A DNA stretch of 64,000 nt from Gonocerus acuteangulatus. Taxonomy: Eukaryota; Arthropoda; Insecta; Hemiptera; Coreidae. Made by a program: the position numbers and the translations under genes. Shown in pieces: positions 1-11,799 of this stretch. Position 1 is the stretch's first letter. Each line of letters opens with the position of its first letter. Location: the NCBI GenBank assembly GCA_946811695.1, contig OX328128.1, forward strand, positions 72,903,121 to 72,967,120. The letters run 5' to 3'. Below the pieces are notes generated by a model that was not told where the DNA came from, made no database searches, and saw only the letters and a program-made list of their open reading frames with translations.

Positions 1-752
1 TCGATTTAGACTAAACTCGGTACACATGTAGATCTTAATCTGAGGAGTGTCTTAGGCTAAGTCAAAAACGTCTTATAACTGTCTGTCTGTATGGTCGTCC
101 TTTATACAAATCCACACCGTTCGTCCGATTTCGACTAAACTCGGTACACATGTAGATCTTAATCTGAGGAGTGTCGTAGGCTAAGTCAAAAACGTCTACC
201 GGCTGTCTGTCAGTAAGTTTGTACCTCATACAAATCCACGCCGTTCGTCCGATTTTGACTAAACTCGGTACACAGGTAGATCCTAATCTGGAGAGTGCCG
301 TAAGCTAGGTCAAAAACCTCTACCAGCTGTCTGTCTGTATGTTTGTTCCCTATAAAATCAAAACCGTTCTATATGTTTTGATCAAACTGGGCACACAGGT
401 TGGTCTTGATCAGGGGATTGTCATAGGCCAAGTCAAAAACGTCTACCAGCTGCAGTCTGTATGTTTTTTTGTTTTGTTTTTTTTTGTTTTTTTGTTGTTT
501 TTTTAAATAAAAATCCACTCCGTTAGACCGATTTTCACCAAACTTGGCATAAATGTATGTCTTGATACGGGGGTGTTATAGGTTAGGTCAAAGTCGTCTA
601 GGACTCAAAGTTGGGAGGTCAAGGGTTCGAAACAGTTACAGGTTTGTGTTGTTAGATTTTAATAATACTCTATTGGTTTCTAATTTTGTTGGGGCTCTTC
701 TATATGCAGAAAGTAGGTGTAGCATGGCACGCCGGGTAACAGCTAGTTTATA
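1..752 (+). repeat. ~125-bp tandem repeat array with a Helitron-like 3' end
   Basis: About five diverged units begin near 1 (cut by the window edge), 124, 249, 372 and 527. Each carries the block gactaaactcggtacac followed by a taggctaagtcaaaaacg block and a ctgtctgtctgt stretch. The fourth unit is lengthened by a T/G-rich run (455-505). The array ends in gccgggtaacagctagt at about 732-750. The CTAGT end resembles the CTRR-T terminus of arthropod Helitrons, but I see only a weak hairpin before it. The repeat itself is clear; the Helitron assignment is inference. Confidence 0.6.
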
Positions 753-1226
753 ATAAAAATTAATAAATTGTTCATTGAAATTGAATCCATGGGACTAAAT
801 AATATCAAAAAAAAAAAAGGTTGAACTTTATCTTTGAAACAAACAAGCCTATTTGGGTCAGTAGGACAATCCCAGTATCATGTAATGCCGTAAAGGTCTT
901 TGAGGCAATATATGGTCTGTATTCCAGTATATGGACTCACCAAAGGAGCACATTTTCCATGAATGGACGCGTGGCGGAATACTGGACACGAAGGGGCTTT
1001 CTTGAATCGCTGAAAAGGTCATTTTATACCTAATGTGGTGGTGTGTATTTTTTTTGTGATGAACTAAAACGAGTTTGCACTGCAGGAAATGAGTCATCTC
1101 AGCGCGATTTTAAGGTCTACGTCATTTAGAAGAATTATCTCCCCTCGGCACTCCTTCAAAACTTATAGCCTGGAAGTCGATACTTCTTAAAAATAAACTG
1201 CTAAATATTTTAAAAAAAAAAAGTTA
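753..1226. other. Unassigned A/T-rich stretch
   Basis: No gene is recognised. It holds an A-run near 810 and a decayed relative of the GCGCTAA/GGAACC hairpin motif near 1080-1115. The two overlapping small open frames here show no family resemblance. Confidence 0.4.
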
Positions 1227-1370
1227 AGTCTTTTAGCGCGGTTCCTCCCTCCCCCATAGGGAGGAACCCCGCTTATAGGGTTGATATAATGAAACAATCC
1301 GGAAGTGCCGACTAGAAAATTTCGCGTTTCAGAACCCCTAGAGAGCGAAAATAACGGTGGTTCAAATTTG

Positions 1371-1401
<31 letters not shown>

Positions 1402-2690
1402 CTGTTCGCTCTCTACATAGAAGACGAATGGTCCGATTTTGATGAAATTTGGTACAAAAATCCTTCGTCCAATTTGAAACGTCAAGTTCGTTAACCAGCA
1501 AAATCCGCCTACTGGAAGATGGCGTTTGGGGCGAAATTCGCGCAAAAAAAATCGTAACGCTTACGTTTTTGAGTTCATAAGCTTCTAAGTACTCGTTTTA
1601 TATGATTCCTGGGCTAGGAAAACGAATGAAACCATTTTCAAGGCGATAGCTTTAACCGTTTTCGAGAAAATTGGAAAAATATTTTTTGAATACCTTTTTT
1701 GGTTTGGGTACTTAGAATCATGGGATTCAGTTGAAACATTTTCTGCATGTTCTGCTTTCATCAAAACTAATATGTTGAAATTTTGGTTACGTTTGGAGTT
1801 AAGGAAGGGTTAGAATAAAATATGTTATTAACAGACATAAAAAGTTTTAGTAACTTTGTTTACTTTCCTTAATATCTCGAAAAAGGTTGAGAATCGTGGT
1901 AAACGGAAGAATACTATTAGAAAGCTTATTAAATGCTCTACAAAAAAGGTTCTAATGAAAGTTTTGATTAGGCGATGTCAATCGGAGAAATAAGAGCTTA
2001 AAACTTTAAAGTAATTGATTTCGCTTATTCGAACTGTTCTTTTTGTCTGTTTTTTATTCCTTGTTATTTTTTAATTGCTTATTGTTGGATAATGTATTTG
2101 AAAATAAAACAGGTTAAGAAAAATAAGAAAAACAATTTAATGTTAGAGATATGGATTTCCAAGATATATAGCTTTTCAACTGCCTAGCGTCCTTCCTAGG
2201 GAGGGTTCTTTGTCTTTGATTTTGGTACTTAGAATTATGGGATACAGTTGAAACATTTTCTGCATGTTGGAGTTTCATCAACACTAATATGTTGAAATTT
2301 TTGTTACGTTTAGAGTAAAGGAAGGGTTAGAATAAAATATTTTATTAACAGACAAAAAAAGTTTTGGTAACTTTGTATAATTTCGTTAGTATCTCGAAAA
2401 CCGTTGACAATCTTGTGAAGCGGAAGATTACCATTCGGAAGCTTACTAAATGCTCTACAAAAAAGGTTCTGAAGAAAGTTTTAATTAGGCGATGTCAATC
2501 GGAGAAAAAAGTGCTTAAAGCTTTAAATTAATTGATTTCGTTTATTCCAATGGTTCTTTTTGTCTGTTTTATTTCTTGTTATTTTTTAATTGCTTATAGT
2601 TGGATAATGTATTTGACAATAAAACTGGTTAAGTAAAATAACAAAAACAATTTATTGTTAGAAATATAGATTTCCAAGATTCCAAGACCT
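1227..2690 (+). repeat. Interspersed repeat family X, copy 1, with internal duplication
   Basis: The copy begins with a hairpin (ggttcctccc ... gggaggaacc, 1239-1267), followed by a (TA)n run at 1371-1397, the block gaccaggacgaat-like tccgattttgatgaaattt and the block gttcgttaaccagcaaaa. It is nearly identical to 22615-23515. Its distal part (about 1695-2135) is repeated in a more diverged form at 2217-2660, so this copy carries an internal direct duplication. There is no coding potential. The cggattttgctggttaacg-like block recurs elsewhere in both orientations. This looks like a non-autonomous DNA element, possibly Helitron-related, but the class is not proven. Confidence 0.8.
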
Positions 2691-3166
2691 TGTCACTAGC
2701 GGGTCTGTTTCTAGTGTAGCGGACCCTTCCAGGTAAGATTGTAAATCATGACCTTATTAACCTTAACGCCACTCCTAGTTAGTGACCTTAAGGGTTGACA
2801 CGCCATTATAATAATTAATTTAAAAAAAAAAAAGACTGGTGGAACCAAAATAATAACTGCTTCGATTTTAATCTTTCCGAATTAGACTAGGGATATGAAC
2901 GGATCCGCGCTAAGATGATGCAGTCCTGCGAGACGGACTTTTATTTAAAATTCAAGCATGAAAGCATTGAAGTTAATGTGTGAACAAAAAAGCAAATATG
3001 GAGGGGGGGAGGAACCGCGCTAAAATATATATATATATATCCACAAACTTACAAAATTTAAACATGTTCACGTAACAAAAAAAAAGTAGTGGCATCGTTT
3101 CAAAACGTAATAAATCCTAGAATTTGATTTTCCTAAAATTCCTTCAAAATTAATAAATAAAAGACT

Positions 3167-3208
<42 letters not shown>

Positions 3209-3339
3209 ACCTCCATTCCTTAATAAATTAAAAAAAGTATAGCTCAGAATTTTATATGACTTTAGAAAAAGTCTGAGCAGCTAAATACTTTAAAAATAAA
3301 TAGTTAATTTTTTCGAAATTCAAGCATTGAAGTTTATGT

Positions 3340-3588
3340 CGTCGATACAAAAGCAAACTAACGAATATGAAAATCACCACTTTTCAAAGTGGAAAAGTAT
3401 TTAGTCATAACTTTTTTTTGGACAGTCAAATATTCGGCAGATTTGACCTTAGATAGTGGAATACTTTCCCTTTAATAGAGTGAAGTCAGATTGAAGAATT
3501 TGCTGTAAATAAGTCCAGCAGAAATTATTAAAGATGGACAATGAAAGATGCACTTTTTCAAATTCGTTAGTTTGCATTTGTATCGACG
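3340..3588 (+). mobile_element. 249-bp MITE, copy 1, with 4-bp target-site duplication
   Basis: The terminal inverted repeats begin cgtcgatacaaa and extend about 28 bp (gcaaactaacgaat inside). The element is flanked by ATGT on both sides (3336-3339 and 3589-3592). The paralogous tandem unit at 3894-3910 reads gaagttt-atgt-gacaat without the insert, which is a direct empty-site control for the 4-bp duplication. A second copy lies at 16320-16569 with its interior reversed. There is no open frame, so it is non-autonomous; the superfamily is unknown to me. Confidence 0.88.
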
Positions 3589-3999
3589 ATGTGACAATAA
3601 AAAAACACAAACAAATATACCTACATACTTACAAACGTTAAAGTATACCCTAGAAAAAAAGTAGTGACATCCTTTCAAAATGTAATAAATCCTAGAATTT
3701 GTTTTGTCCTAAGATTCCTTCGAAATTAATATATAAAAGGCTAAAACATAATTTAAAAAAAAAAATACCTCCATTCCTAACAAAATTAAGAAAATATAGC
3801 TCAGAATTTGATGTGACATTAGAAAAAGTCTGAACAGCTAAATACTTTCAAAAGAAATCGTTAATTTTTTCAAAATTCAATCATAAAAGCGTAGAAGTTT
3901 ATGTGACAATGAAAAACCACAACAAAACTTTATGTACATACTTCCACACTTTAGAGTATACCCTACATCTTCACGTAACAAAAAAGAGTAAGCAAAGAT

Positions 4000-4105
4000 G
4001 GAATAGTTGCGATTCGGCTAGAGAAACCTCAATACGATTTTTGTTAAAAAACAATCTATATTTAGGACGTTTCGGCTACTCATTGGTAGCCTTCGTCAGC
4101 TAAAA
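4000..4105 (-). ncRNA. Hammerhead-ribozyme-like core in Penelope-type repeat
   Basis: Read on the minus strand, CTGACGA (4093-4099) is followed by one extra A, a perfect 6-bp stem GGCTAC/GTAGCC with a 6-nt loop, then GAAAC (GAAA at 4070-4073). This is the order of the conserved hammerhead core, apart from the extra A before stem II. Hammerhead motifs are known in Penelope-like elements. Stems I and III cannot be assigned convincingly, so catalytic activity is uncertain. The same segment recurs at 26925, 36344 and 37005. Confidence 0.5.
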
Positions 4106-4250
4106 TGACAAGAAAAAAACAGAAATTAATACAGAAAAAAAAATATAATTAAGATAAGTAACAGATCTATAAATAAATTCAACTTATTATAAAAGAACAA
4201 TGTGGTGTTAAATTATTATAATGAGTTGTAGAAAATCAATAGAAACATAA

Positions 4251-4283
<33 letters not shown>

Positions 4284-4308
4284 AGAAGAAAAAAGGTATT
4301 TTATTTTA

Positions 4309-4356
4309 TATTATTATTAGCACCTATTTATAAGTAAATAGGTGCTAATAATAATA
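4309..4356. repeat. Perfect ~22-bp inverted repeat (hairpin)
   Basis: ttattattagcacctattta (4311-4330) is followed by a 4-nt loop and its exact complement (4335-4354). It lies downstream of the hammerhead-like segment and occupies the position of the central hairpin in the 36336-37110 palindrome. Confidence 0.75.
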
Positions 4357-4659
4357 TTGATTAATTTTAACAAGGAAATAAGATACTACGTACCAATGAA
4401 AATGCCGGGAGGCAGAGGAAGACCAAAGTTAACAGTTAAGTAACCATTTTGGAAGTGTCTAAGAAATATGAGATCTACTAAAAAAGTCTAGTCACATCGC
4501 TTCAAATTTTATTAAATCCTAGAATTTGGTTTTTCCTAACATTCCCTCAAAATCAATAAATTATAGTATAAAAGTTAATGTAAAAATTCCTTCAAAATTC
4601 AAAAATTATTGCTCAGAAGTTGATATAGACGGGAAAAAAGTCTGACTCGCAGGAACTGC

Positions 4660-5320
4660 GTCATGTTAGCGTGTTTCCGTTCTTACCTCGAGAGTCATTT
4701 AACATGTAGTAAAACAGTTAATGTTTTGTCCTTATCTTTCGTTAAAATGTAAACACATGTATAAATGTAAAATGAAATATCAAAGCGAAACAAGGGCTTA
4801 GGCGCCACAATAAGAAACTGGCTATCCTAAAGAGAAATTATTCCATTCAGGCACCGACTTATAGCACCCTATCAAAAAACGCATAAGTGAGGAGTGAAAT
4901 GTACAAACTCTATTTGCTGAAGTATTGTATTTGTCCTTTTCGAACAAAGAGATTCTAGCTGTCAGATGAGAAATGGTTGAACGTTTCCCCTTCTTTTAAG
5001 AGGAAACTGTCCTTGAAAAAAGAAGAAACAGCCCAATAGATTTCTTCTCTCCTGTTATGGAAGGACGTCACGTCGGAATCAAAAGGCGTCCGAAAAGAAA
5101 AAAAGAATTATCTTCTATTCAAATCCATTTCCAATCGCGAGTCGTGCGGTGCTCGGGGGAGAATAAAACTTAGGATTTTGCCTGCGCATGCTCTCTTAGA
5201 CTTTATCTCTTTATTTCGTGAATCCCTGGAACTGTGGCTTCCAGATTCTTAATTTCTCCATCTCTAGTACCAACAGCGTGGACATGTTTATCATGGATGT
5301 ACCAAAAAGTAATAGTTTTA
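4660..5320. other. Unassigned stretch
   Basis: No exon, repeat family or RNA gene is recognised. The sequence is mixed A/T-rich with a few GC-richer patches near 5130-5210. Confidence 0.4.
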
Positions 5321-5321
5321 A

Positions 5322-5379
<58 letters not shown>
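5322..5379. repeat. (TA)n microsatellite
   Basis: About 28 uninterrupted TA units. Open frames across it encode only Tyr-Ile repeats and are not genes. Confidence 0.95.
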
Positions 5380-5381
<2 letters not shown>

Positions 5382-5727
5382 TTGGGAACGTGCTGAATCT
5401 ATTATTTGACGTTTAAACGTCCTTGTTTATTACTATCCGTTGTTTATGAAACTAAATATGATAATTGCCGAGGTTGCTCAAGATAAATTCCAGTTTTCCT
5501 ACGCTTTCCTAAGCTCATCAAGGATGATACCTCTTGCATACCTCATTGTAACCCATTTCAGATACTCAACAAACCGAGATATTTAATACCGTTTGAACTC
5601 ATACCGAAGGTTATTGAGGTTGCACACATAAAGATAATAAACAAAATTAATTTTATGTTGTATTTCAAAAAATGATGAAACTATAACAACATATAGTAAA
5701 GTGCATCTAATAAAGAAAAACGCAGAA

Positions 5728-6010
5728 AATGCAGCTATCGTAGAAGAAGAACTCACCGTCCGTCAGAATCCGTTGGATTATCCTCCTTCGGAGGGAAGCA
5801 ATGAACGTACAAATATGGACTTGGACTTAAAATTGACTAAAGAAAAGTGATGAGAGATTAGAACTGCTAAAATCCCTGGAAGCTTTAAAATCCCCTTCGA
5901 CAGATAGTGATAAAGATAAATCCAAAAGATAAAAAGGTGTCGAAGGCGGCAGGATTAAGAAGTAAAGGAAAACACACTCCGAAAATAGGACGAACACAGG
6001 CTGGAATCTG
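5728..6010 (+). pseudogene. Possible decayed open frame, unknown protein
   Basis: An open stretch reads like acidic and then lysine-rich protein (ENAAIVEEELTVRQNPLDYP, later ELLKSLEALKSPSTDSDKDK). Frame changes and stops occur near 5850 and 5930, and each frame resumes plausible protein in the next. The composition resembles a retroelement gag/ORF1 relic, but I do not recognise a family and it could be chance. Confidence 0.25.
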
Positions 6011-6643
6011 AAATGAAGTGCAAAAACACAAGATAAATAAAAAATAGTGTTTCTATCCTTCTTATTAAGACCAATATACTGCGCACAGCAGTACGAATTG
6101 TTATCAATAATTTGACCTTTTTGGTTGAATATGGTAAAATTAGTTTTGTCGTATTTACTCTAATGTTAACGAAGTTATTTTTATGTAATTTTCAAAACTT
6201 TATTTTTAAATTGCACATTGTAATAATGAAATTAAAGGAGAAAATCGACGAGTTGCGAAGCTCCTAAAATAATAATAAAATGAAAAATGCCTTTAATTAA
6301 TTATTGGATCTATCTATTATTAAAACTATGCATATATTATATATTTATGTATGTATAACAGCGACCAGAAGGCTATTCAAGTAGGTTTGTTATCTTGATT
6401 CGCTATCTTAAGCACTCAATTGTGGAATGAGTGACCCGTAAACCGCGTGGGTTTGACGTGTTTTAGAGATTGGTTGATTGACAGAATCATTTTGCCTTTC
6501 ATTACTCGTTTATGTAGATTCTCATGTTTATTGATCATGTGTTGAGGTAGCTGTCATCTATAGAGTGCATAGAACCGTCTCGTCGTTTGATGATTCGCCT
6601 AGATGCGTCGGATGGGTGTCGTCATCAGATGCTTGGAAGAGGT

Positions 6644-8346
6644 CAGTGATGGCAATATTAGTTTGGCTAGTTGCAGCGCAGCTAAAGGGGTTAGTCTTTG
6701 TTTGTTGCTTGTGGCGCTTACAGAAGAGTGCTGTAGTCGCCAGCATTTTGAATGTGATTGTGACTGATATGCATGGCTTTCTTATGTGGCGGGGGGACTT
6801 CATATGACTTAAGTTTCCTTTCGGCATTAAAACGAGCCCGATAGATCCTTACTATTATAGGTCAGTAAGAATATATTGCAGTGAAAATTTTTGAATAAGG
6901 TTGGTAAATTCGCTTGTGCGCATTTTTGGAAAAATATTATATAGTTTAATTAAAACACAATTCAACATTATAAATGATATTTTTTTTCTAAACTATCTAC
7001 CTTTTTACCTAAAGCATCTTATAGGTAGCTTTTAAATAGAAAGACTCTGGTTTTGGTGCAAACAAATTTGAAAGTTCATTTAGTTTAGTTTAGGTACTGT
7101 TGACATTTACTGACCAAGCTACCGCCATGTACTAACCTACCTCCATCGTATTTACCTACATCCATATTTACTGAAGAATATATACTAGCTGAAAAAGGTT
7201 GGGTTAAGTTTTGAGAGCACAGGCATGAATGGGACAACTTTAGTTGTCTAGATATGGCTGCAATTGATTCTTCGCTTGCTGCTTGAGGGAGGTTACCGAT
7301 TTTTGACGTTAACCTATGTTGAAGCGAGTATTGATAGCTTTCAATTGAAGGATTGGTTTGAGACTTGTCTGCAGATGGTTGTTTTCGATTATTGCTTCAG
7401 GTTGTCTGCACTAAGGTATCGTCAGGCGTCCTGACGTTGCAGTGTACGTTGCCACACGAGTGTCTCAGAGCGCTCTCAATATTTTTAATGGGCGCGAAAT
7501 TACCACTTTCGCGTGGTACTTCATGTCCATCCATTCCTGTCCCTTTCTGGTATCTGGTAATTCACGACAGCATCAATGAAGTCATAAGTTTCGTCATAAA
7601 AACGACGCCATGAGTACTATTTGAACTGCTGACGATCACTGTCTTACTCACTGTGGGTGTGAACCCTCACGATCGATTCCTAATAGGCAGGATCGTATAG
7701 GTAGTGAATTATCTTAAGACGATTGATTCTCTTGATAAGCAGGACTTGCTTGTCAAGTATGCAAGGCGCGTCTTATCAACTTATTTATCTATTCTACTTC
7801 TTCTATTCTCTGCATATCTTTATATACATTTCGTAATTTGGCTCCGATGGAGGTAGGTTAGTACATGGCGGTAGCTTGGTCAGTAAATGTCAACAGTACC
7901 TAAACTAAACTAAATGAACTTTCAAATTTGTTTGCACCAAAACCAGAGTCTTTCTATTTAAAAGCTACCTATAACATGCTTTAGGTAAAAAGGTAGATAG
8001 CTTAGAAAAATATATCATTTATAATGTTGAATTGTGTTTTAATTAAACTATATAAAATTTTTCCAAAAATGCGCACAAGCGAATTTACCAACCTTATTCA
8101 AAAATTTTCACTGCAATATATTCTTACTGACCTTTAATAGTAAGGATCTATCAGGCTCGTTTAAACCGAAAGGAAACTTAAGTCATATGAAGTCCCCCCG
8201 CCACATAAGAAAGCCATGCATATTAGTCACAATCACATTCAAAACGCTGGCGACTAAAGCACTCTTCTGTAAGCGCCACAAGCAACAAACGAAGACTAAC
8301 CCCTTTAGCTGCGCTGCAACTAGCCAAACTAATATTGCCATCACTG
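6644..8346. mobile_element. 1.7-kb fold-back element with ~500-bp terminal inverted repeats
   Basis: The left arm (6644-7149) and right arm (7845-8346) are inverted copies that differ at only scattered bases. The ends read CAGTGATGGC ... GCCATCACTG. The ~695-bp centre has no repeat symmetry and no credible gene. CAGTG termini recall hAT elements, but the flanks (gaagaggt and tttctgtg) show no 8-bp duplication, so the class is open. High arm identity suggests a young element or recent gene conversion between arms. Confidence 0.85.
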
Positions 8347-9589
8347 TTTCTGTGTCACCTTAAGTTTCACCAATGGAACGACCGTTTGCCAATAACACAA
8401 CTCATTTTGCCATCCCATAAACGTCCGTTATATCTCCATAAAGCATTGAGCATCATTACGATAACCTCCGCCTGTTCCCACAGAAGATACCATTGTCATA
8501 GCGAGGTTATCTCGGCGGCTGACTAGTGACTCTGGAATTGCTTCAAGGCGCCGTTTTATATCTCTCTGGAACCCCTGATAATACAATCTCTTTGGGGATT
8601 AAAGATGAGGTAGTCAATAGATTGCTCTGTCTCTTATATTGAGTCAATATAGACTCAATAAATAAATACAGATGTCTGCTTTCTAGAAATATTTTTAAAT
8701 TGTCTAATCGTTTAATATATATAAATTTCAAAGACGATATAGCTCTCAACATTTTGATCTTTTCCTCGATATAAGGTTTGATCAATGTTCTCTCGGCTTA
8801 TAACTTGTACCAATGTTATTTACTACCTGAGGCTTTGCACAGGATTCCTGAAATGAATTGACATGGATATACATATGTTATATTTTAAATTTCCTCGCTG
8901 GGGTTCTTATGTTTGGTTGTTGAGACGACTTCTACTATATATCGCCAGCATCATCCATCCTTCGTGGTAGGCGAGGGTAATTATCTTCCATGCCTCGCAA
9001 ACCCTGAAGAAGCCGGAAATATAGCACTGTGAAGCGGATCACTGGGCTCAAATATATTAATAAACATGTATACATATATAAATAACCATATACAATAACA
9101 CACACAGATAAACGAATGATAATTGACGGACAACCCAACGGAAGATGATAGTACACCTTGCGAAAAAAATTTCCTTTACACCAAGGCCCGATTTCCCAAC
9201 ATTTTGAAGAAATCGTTTTCTGCTTTCTTGGTTACCCTCGTAAAAAAAATTGAAGTCCAAAAATATTTGGTCTGGAGAAATAAAATGTCTTCTGTACAAA
9301 GCGTCAACATTTCGTATAAGAAGGCCATTTTTGAGTTTTGAATAGTGACCTAGAAGGATTCTTTAAATCGCATTAAACATGAAAGAAAACAGAAAATTGA
9401 AAATAAATAATTAGCTAATGAATGACTATTATAGTTCTCCCGAAAGTCTGAAAATTGTTTATTCCCATAAAATGTTGGATATATTAATAATATGGGTCCG
9501 TTGCTACTTTCTGGCTAAAAGTGCACAACGTTGCTGCATTTCCAGCACATCGGACTCCAGAACCCTCCAGCAATGCTTAGCTTATCTCC
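8347..9589. other. Upstream region of the spectraplakin-like gene, no gene seen
   Basis: Mostly A/T-rich. Near 9003-9040 it carries CTGAAGA-A-GCCGG...GAAGCGG, a decayed relative of the Penelope hammerhead-like motif. The small open frames here show no recognisable protein. Confidence 0.4.
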
Positions 9590-9782
9590 GACAGGACTAC
9601 GTCACTAGCCACATACCATCCCCTCCTGACCATCTCCTCTCCTCGCCCCACCACCTCCCGGCCCACCAGTCTCGCGTGGGTCGCTGTGTGGGCCGCTAGC
9701 CGTCCTCAACCCAACCCTCACGCCGCATGTCATCCTTCCGTTCAGTCCGAGTCGAGCAACCAACGCCGACACGAACGCCAAG
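9590..9782 (+). promoter_or_regulatory. GC-rich promoter/5'UTR island of the spectraplakin-like gene
   Basis: About 200 bp of strikingly GC- and C-rich sequence stands out from the A/T-rich surroundings and leads directly into the start codon at 9783 (context gccaagATGTCC, a good Kozak match with a purine at -3). The transcription start cannot be placed from sequence; TACGTCAC near 9598 is a CRE-like site. An upstream ATG at 9727 opens a short frame that overlaps the main start. Confidence 0.5.
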
Positions 9783-9795
9783 ATGTCCTTCCTAG
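9727..9795 (+). CDS. Upstream open frame overlapping the main start codon
   Basis: An ATG at 9727 opens a 22-codon frame ending in TAG at 9793-9795, thus passing through the main ATG (9783) in another frame. If the 5'UTR begins upstream of 9727, initiation here would lower translation of the main frame. Whether it lies in the mRNA is not known. Confidence 0.35.
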   Translation: MSSFRSVRVEQPTPTRTPRCPS

Positions 9796-9849
9796 AAAGG
9801 ATTACAGACGACAAGCAGGCCTACGAGGAGAACCTGTCAAAGTTCAAAG
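9783..9849 (+). CDS. Spectraplakin-like gene, coding exon 1 (alternative N-terminus)
   Basis: The exon encodes a 22-residue leader (MSFLERITDDKQAYEE then NLSKFK) and ends with one extra G before a GT donor (AAAG|gtttgt). The phase-1 end joins exactly to exon 2, which starts with AT, restoring the Asp that precedes ERDAIQKKTFTKW in the CH1 actin-binding domain. Spectraplakins (Shot, MACF1, dystonin, plectin) use several alternative first exons spliced to one CH1 exon; this fits that pattern. The leader is charged, has no signal peptide, and I do not recognise it on its own. The exon begins in a GC island, supporting a promoter-proximal position. The donor is weaker than consensus. The link to exon 2 is inferred from phase, strand and protein logic, not from transcripts. 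Confidence 0.72.
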
Positions 9850-10629
9850 GTTTGTGGCAGCATTTTATTGAATCCACAGGTACACGAAATCAAAATATTC
9901 CGAGTTTCAGTGTGGCTTCCAGTTTGGCACGATTTTAACTGAAGGTTGTGTAGAATTTTTGCACGATATCCTAACCCAGTTCAAAACAACTTGCTGTTTA
10001 CGTAAGATCATACTTACTTAATGCCTATTACGTCTTGATTACAAGTATTTTCCTTATCAACAACTTTCAAAACGCTATCAACTATCGCCAACCTCATTAA
10101 GTTATAAAATGAGTTAAAATTATTACTCAAAGTCTTTGTAAACCAAGCAATTCCTCAGCTAAGTGTTTAGCTGCCAAATATTCTTAAACCAAATCAAGGC
10201 GAAATATACACAAACTGTTTCAGTCCTTATTTCCTCGATATATAATTCATTCGTGCGCCCCATAATGTGGCTATTTGCACAATGTCACTTTATAAAAACG
10301 TTTCAACGAAGTAATTAAAAAAAAAATTAAGACGCAAGTATGAACATAAAAGAAATAGGGATTAAAAAAATAACCAAACATTTTTTCATTGATTTCCTAT
10401 ATACAACACATTCATGCACTAGTCAAGTATTATAATTGCTAAAAATAAATATACATGTATTCGGCTTTTTGGTTTAGGGTTTTGGAGAAAGAAAAAACAC
10501 AAAACGCATGAAATAACTAATACACTTCGTCCGGATAAAGATTTTAACAGCCAATGATCCCAGTTTGGACGTGGCCCTCGTAAAAGATGATTGTCTTCCT
10601 TAGCAATTATAATTTCATTTAACTAGTCA

Positions 10630-10680
10630 TATTGCCCCTGAAGAGGCAACAAAGGATGTGAAGCTGAAAGAGTGATTTTA
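10630..10680 (+). ncRNA. Hammerhead-like core (Penelope-type fragment)
   Basis: CTGAAGA (10638-10644) is followed by GGC, a loop, GCT and GAAA (10666-10669), without the extra A seen in other copies. The stem is only three pairs with one wobble. Probably a decayed Penelope-like terminal fragment. Confidence 0.3.
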
Positions 10681-11799
10681 ATAAATGACAAGTACGTCAA
10701 AAATTGTTAATGTATTTTGCCTATTTTTTGGATTCAATAAAAAATAATTATAACCAATTAAATAAATTTATACCCGACGAAAAAAAATTTAGGGATGACT
10801 ATAATGTAGAAGAAGGTTAAAACAAAAAAATAGAAAGTAAAAAAATACGTGAATAAAATAAAATGTATAAATAAATAAATGTTTATAATATTATAAGCTG
10901 CTCAAATCACACCTGGAGTAAGCTTTACATTTTTAATGTAGGAGTTAATCCAAAACTTTTTCATGAGTACAACCTCAATAGCTTTATCCGTTGAATGGTC
11001 TTCAAGACATTTTGTTCTGTGCAAATACTCAGAAAGCTTGACTACTCAATGTTTTGAATGTAACAATTTAAAGTTATTCCTTTAGAAATGTTTTTTGCTA
11101 ACTATTAAAACAATGATTTCTGGAAATGTACTTAAAATAATATATTTACAATGTTTTAAGTAGAATGGTATAAAAATAATAATGTTTTAAAAAACACATT
11201 TAAACATAGGTATTAAAAATAAATAAATAATACATCATACAAATAGAAATAGACATAAATTATAAATATAAATAGCAGGCATAAAAATATGAGTGTAGGA
11301 CCAAATACAATATGATGCGTTAACCAAATTGCCATGGAATGCGAATCAAGATAAGAGTCATAAAGACAATGCTCCACTAATTATAGGCTTACAATGGAAC
11401 ATTGATTGCAATGCATAGAAACAATTTATTCATTGAACAAAAGGATTGTGGCGCTTTTTCTCTCTCCTTATAGGGGAGAAACTCGCTTACGAAATTGTTT
11501 TATTCGATTCCCGACGATAACTTGCCTAAAAAAAACGTAGGCAGGTCCGTCACGTAGCTGTATTACTAAGCTAAGCACACTCCACAGTAAGATGGGTAAT
11601 GTAACTCCCGTTCCATTGCTCCAAATATCCTCCATAAAAACCAAACAAACATTAATCCTTTTGCTCTTTTATATTTATAGTAACTGAACTGACCGTTTAT
11701 TAATTTTTGTCCAAATTAAATCCCAACATACAATAAACCAATTTAGGTACCTAATTATCAAAATGTTTTTTATTACTTAAACAATATCTAACGCGTTTC

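Larger units (their letters stand above)
2887..4650 (+). repeat. Tandemly repeated ~300-bp A/T-rich unit
   Basis: At least three copies of one unit share the blocks taaatcctagaatttg (3110, 3683, 4508), tagctcagaattt (3239, 3798; diverged at 4611) and aaattcaagcat...gaagtttatgt (2945, 3317, 3872). The units are diverged by small indels and by a poly-T expansion at 3171-3204. The ends carry the GGAACC/GCGCTAA hairpin motif (2904-2935 forward, 4646-4680 reversed), so the array may be one compound element bounded by that motif. One unit contains a MITE (3340-3588) and the neighbouring unit preserves the empty site. Confidence 0.65.
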
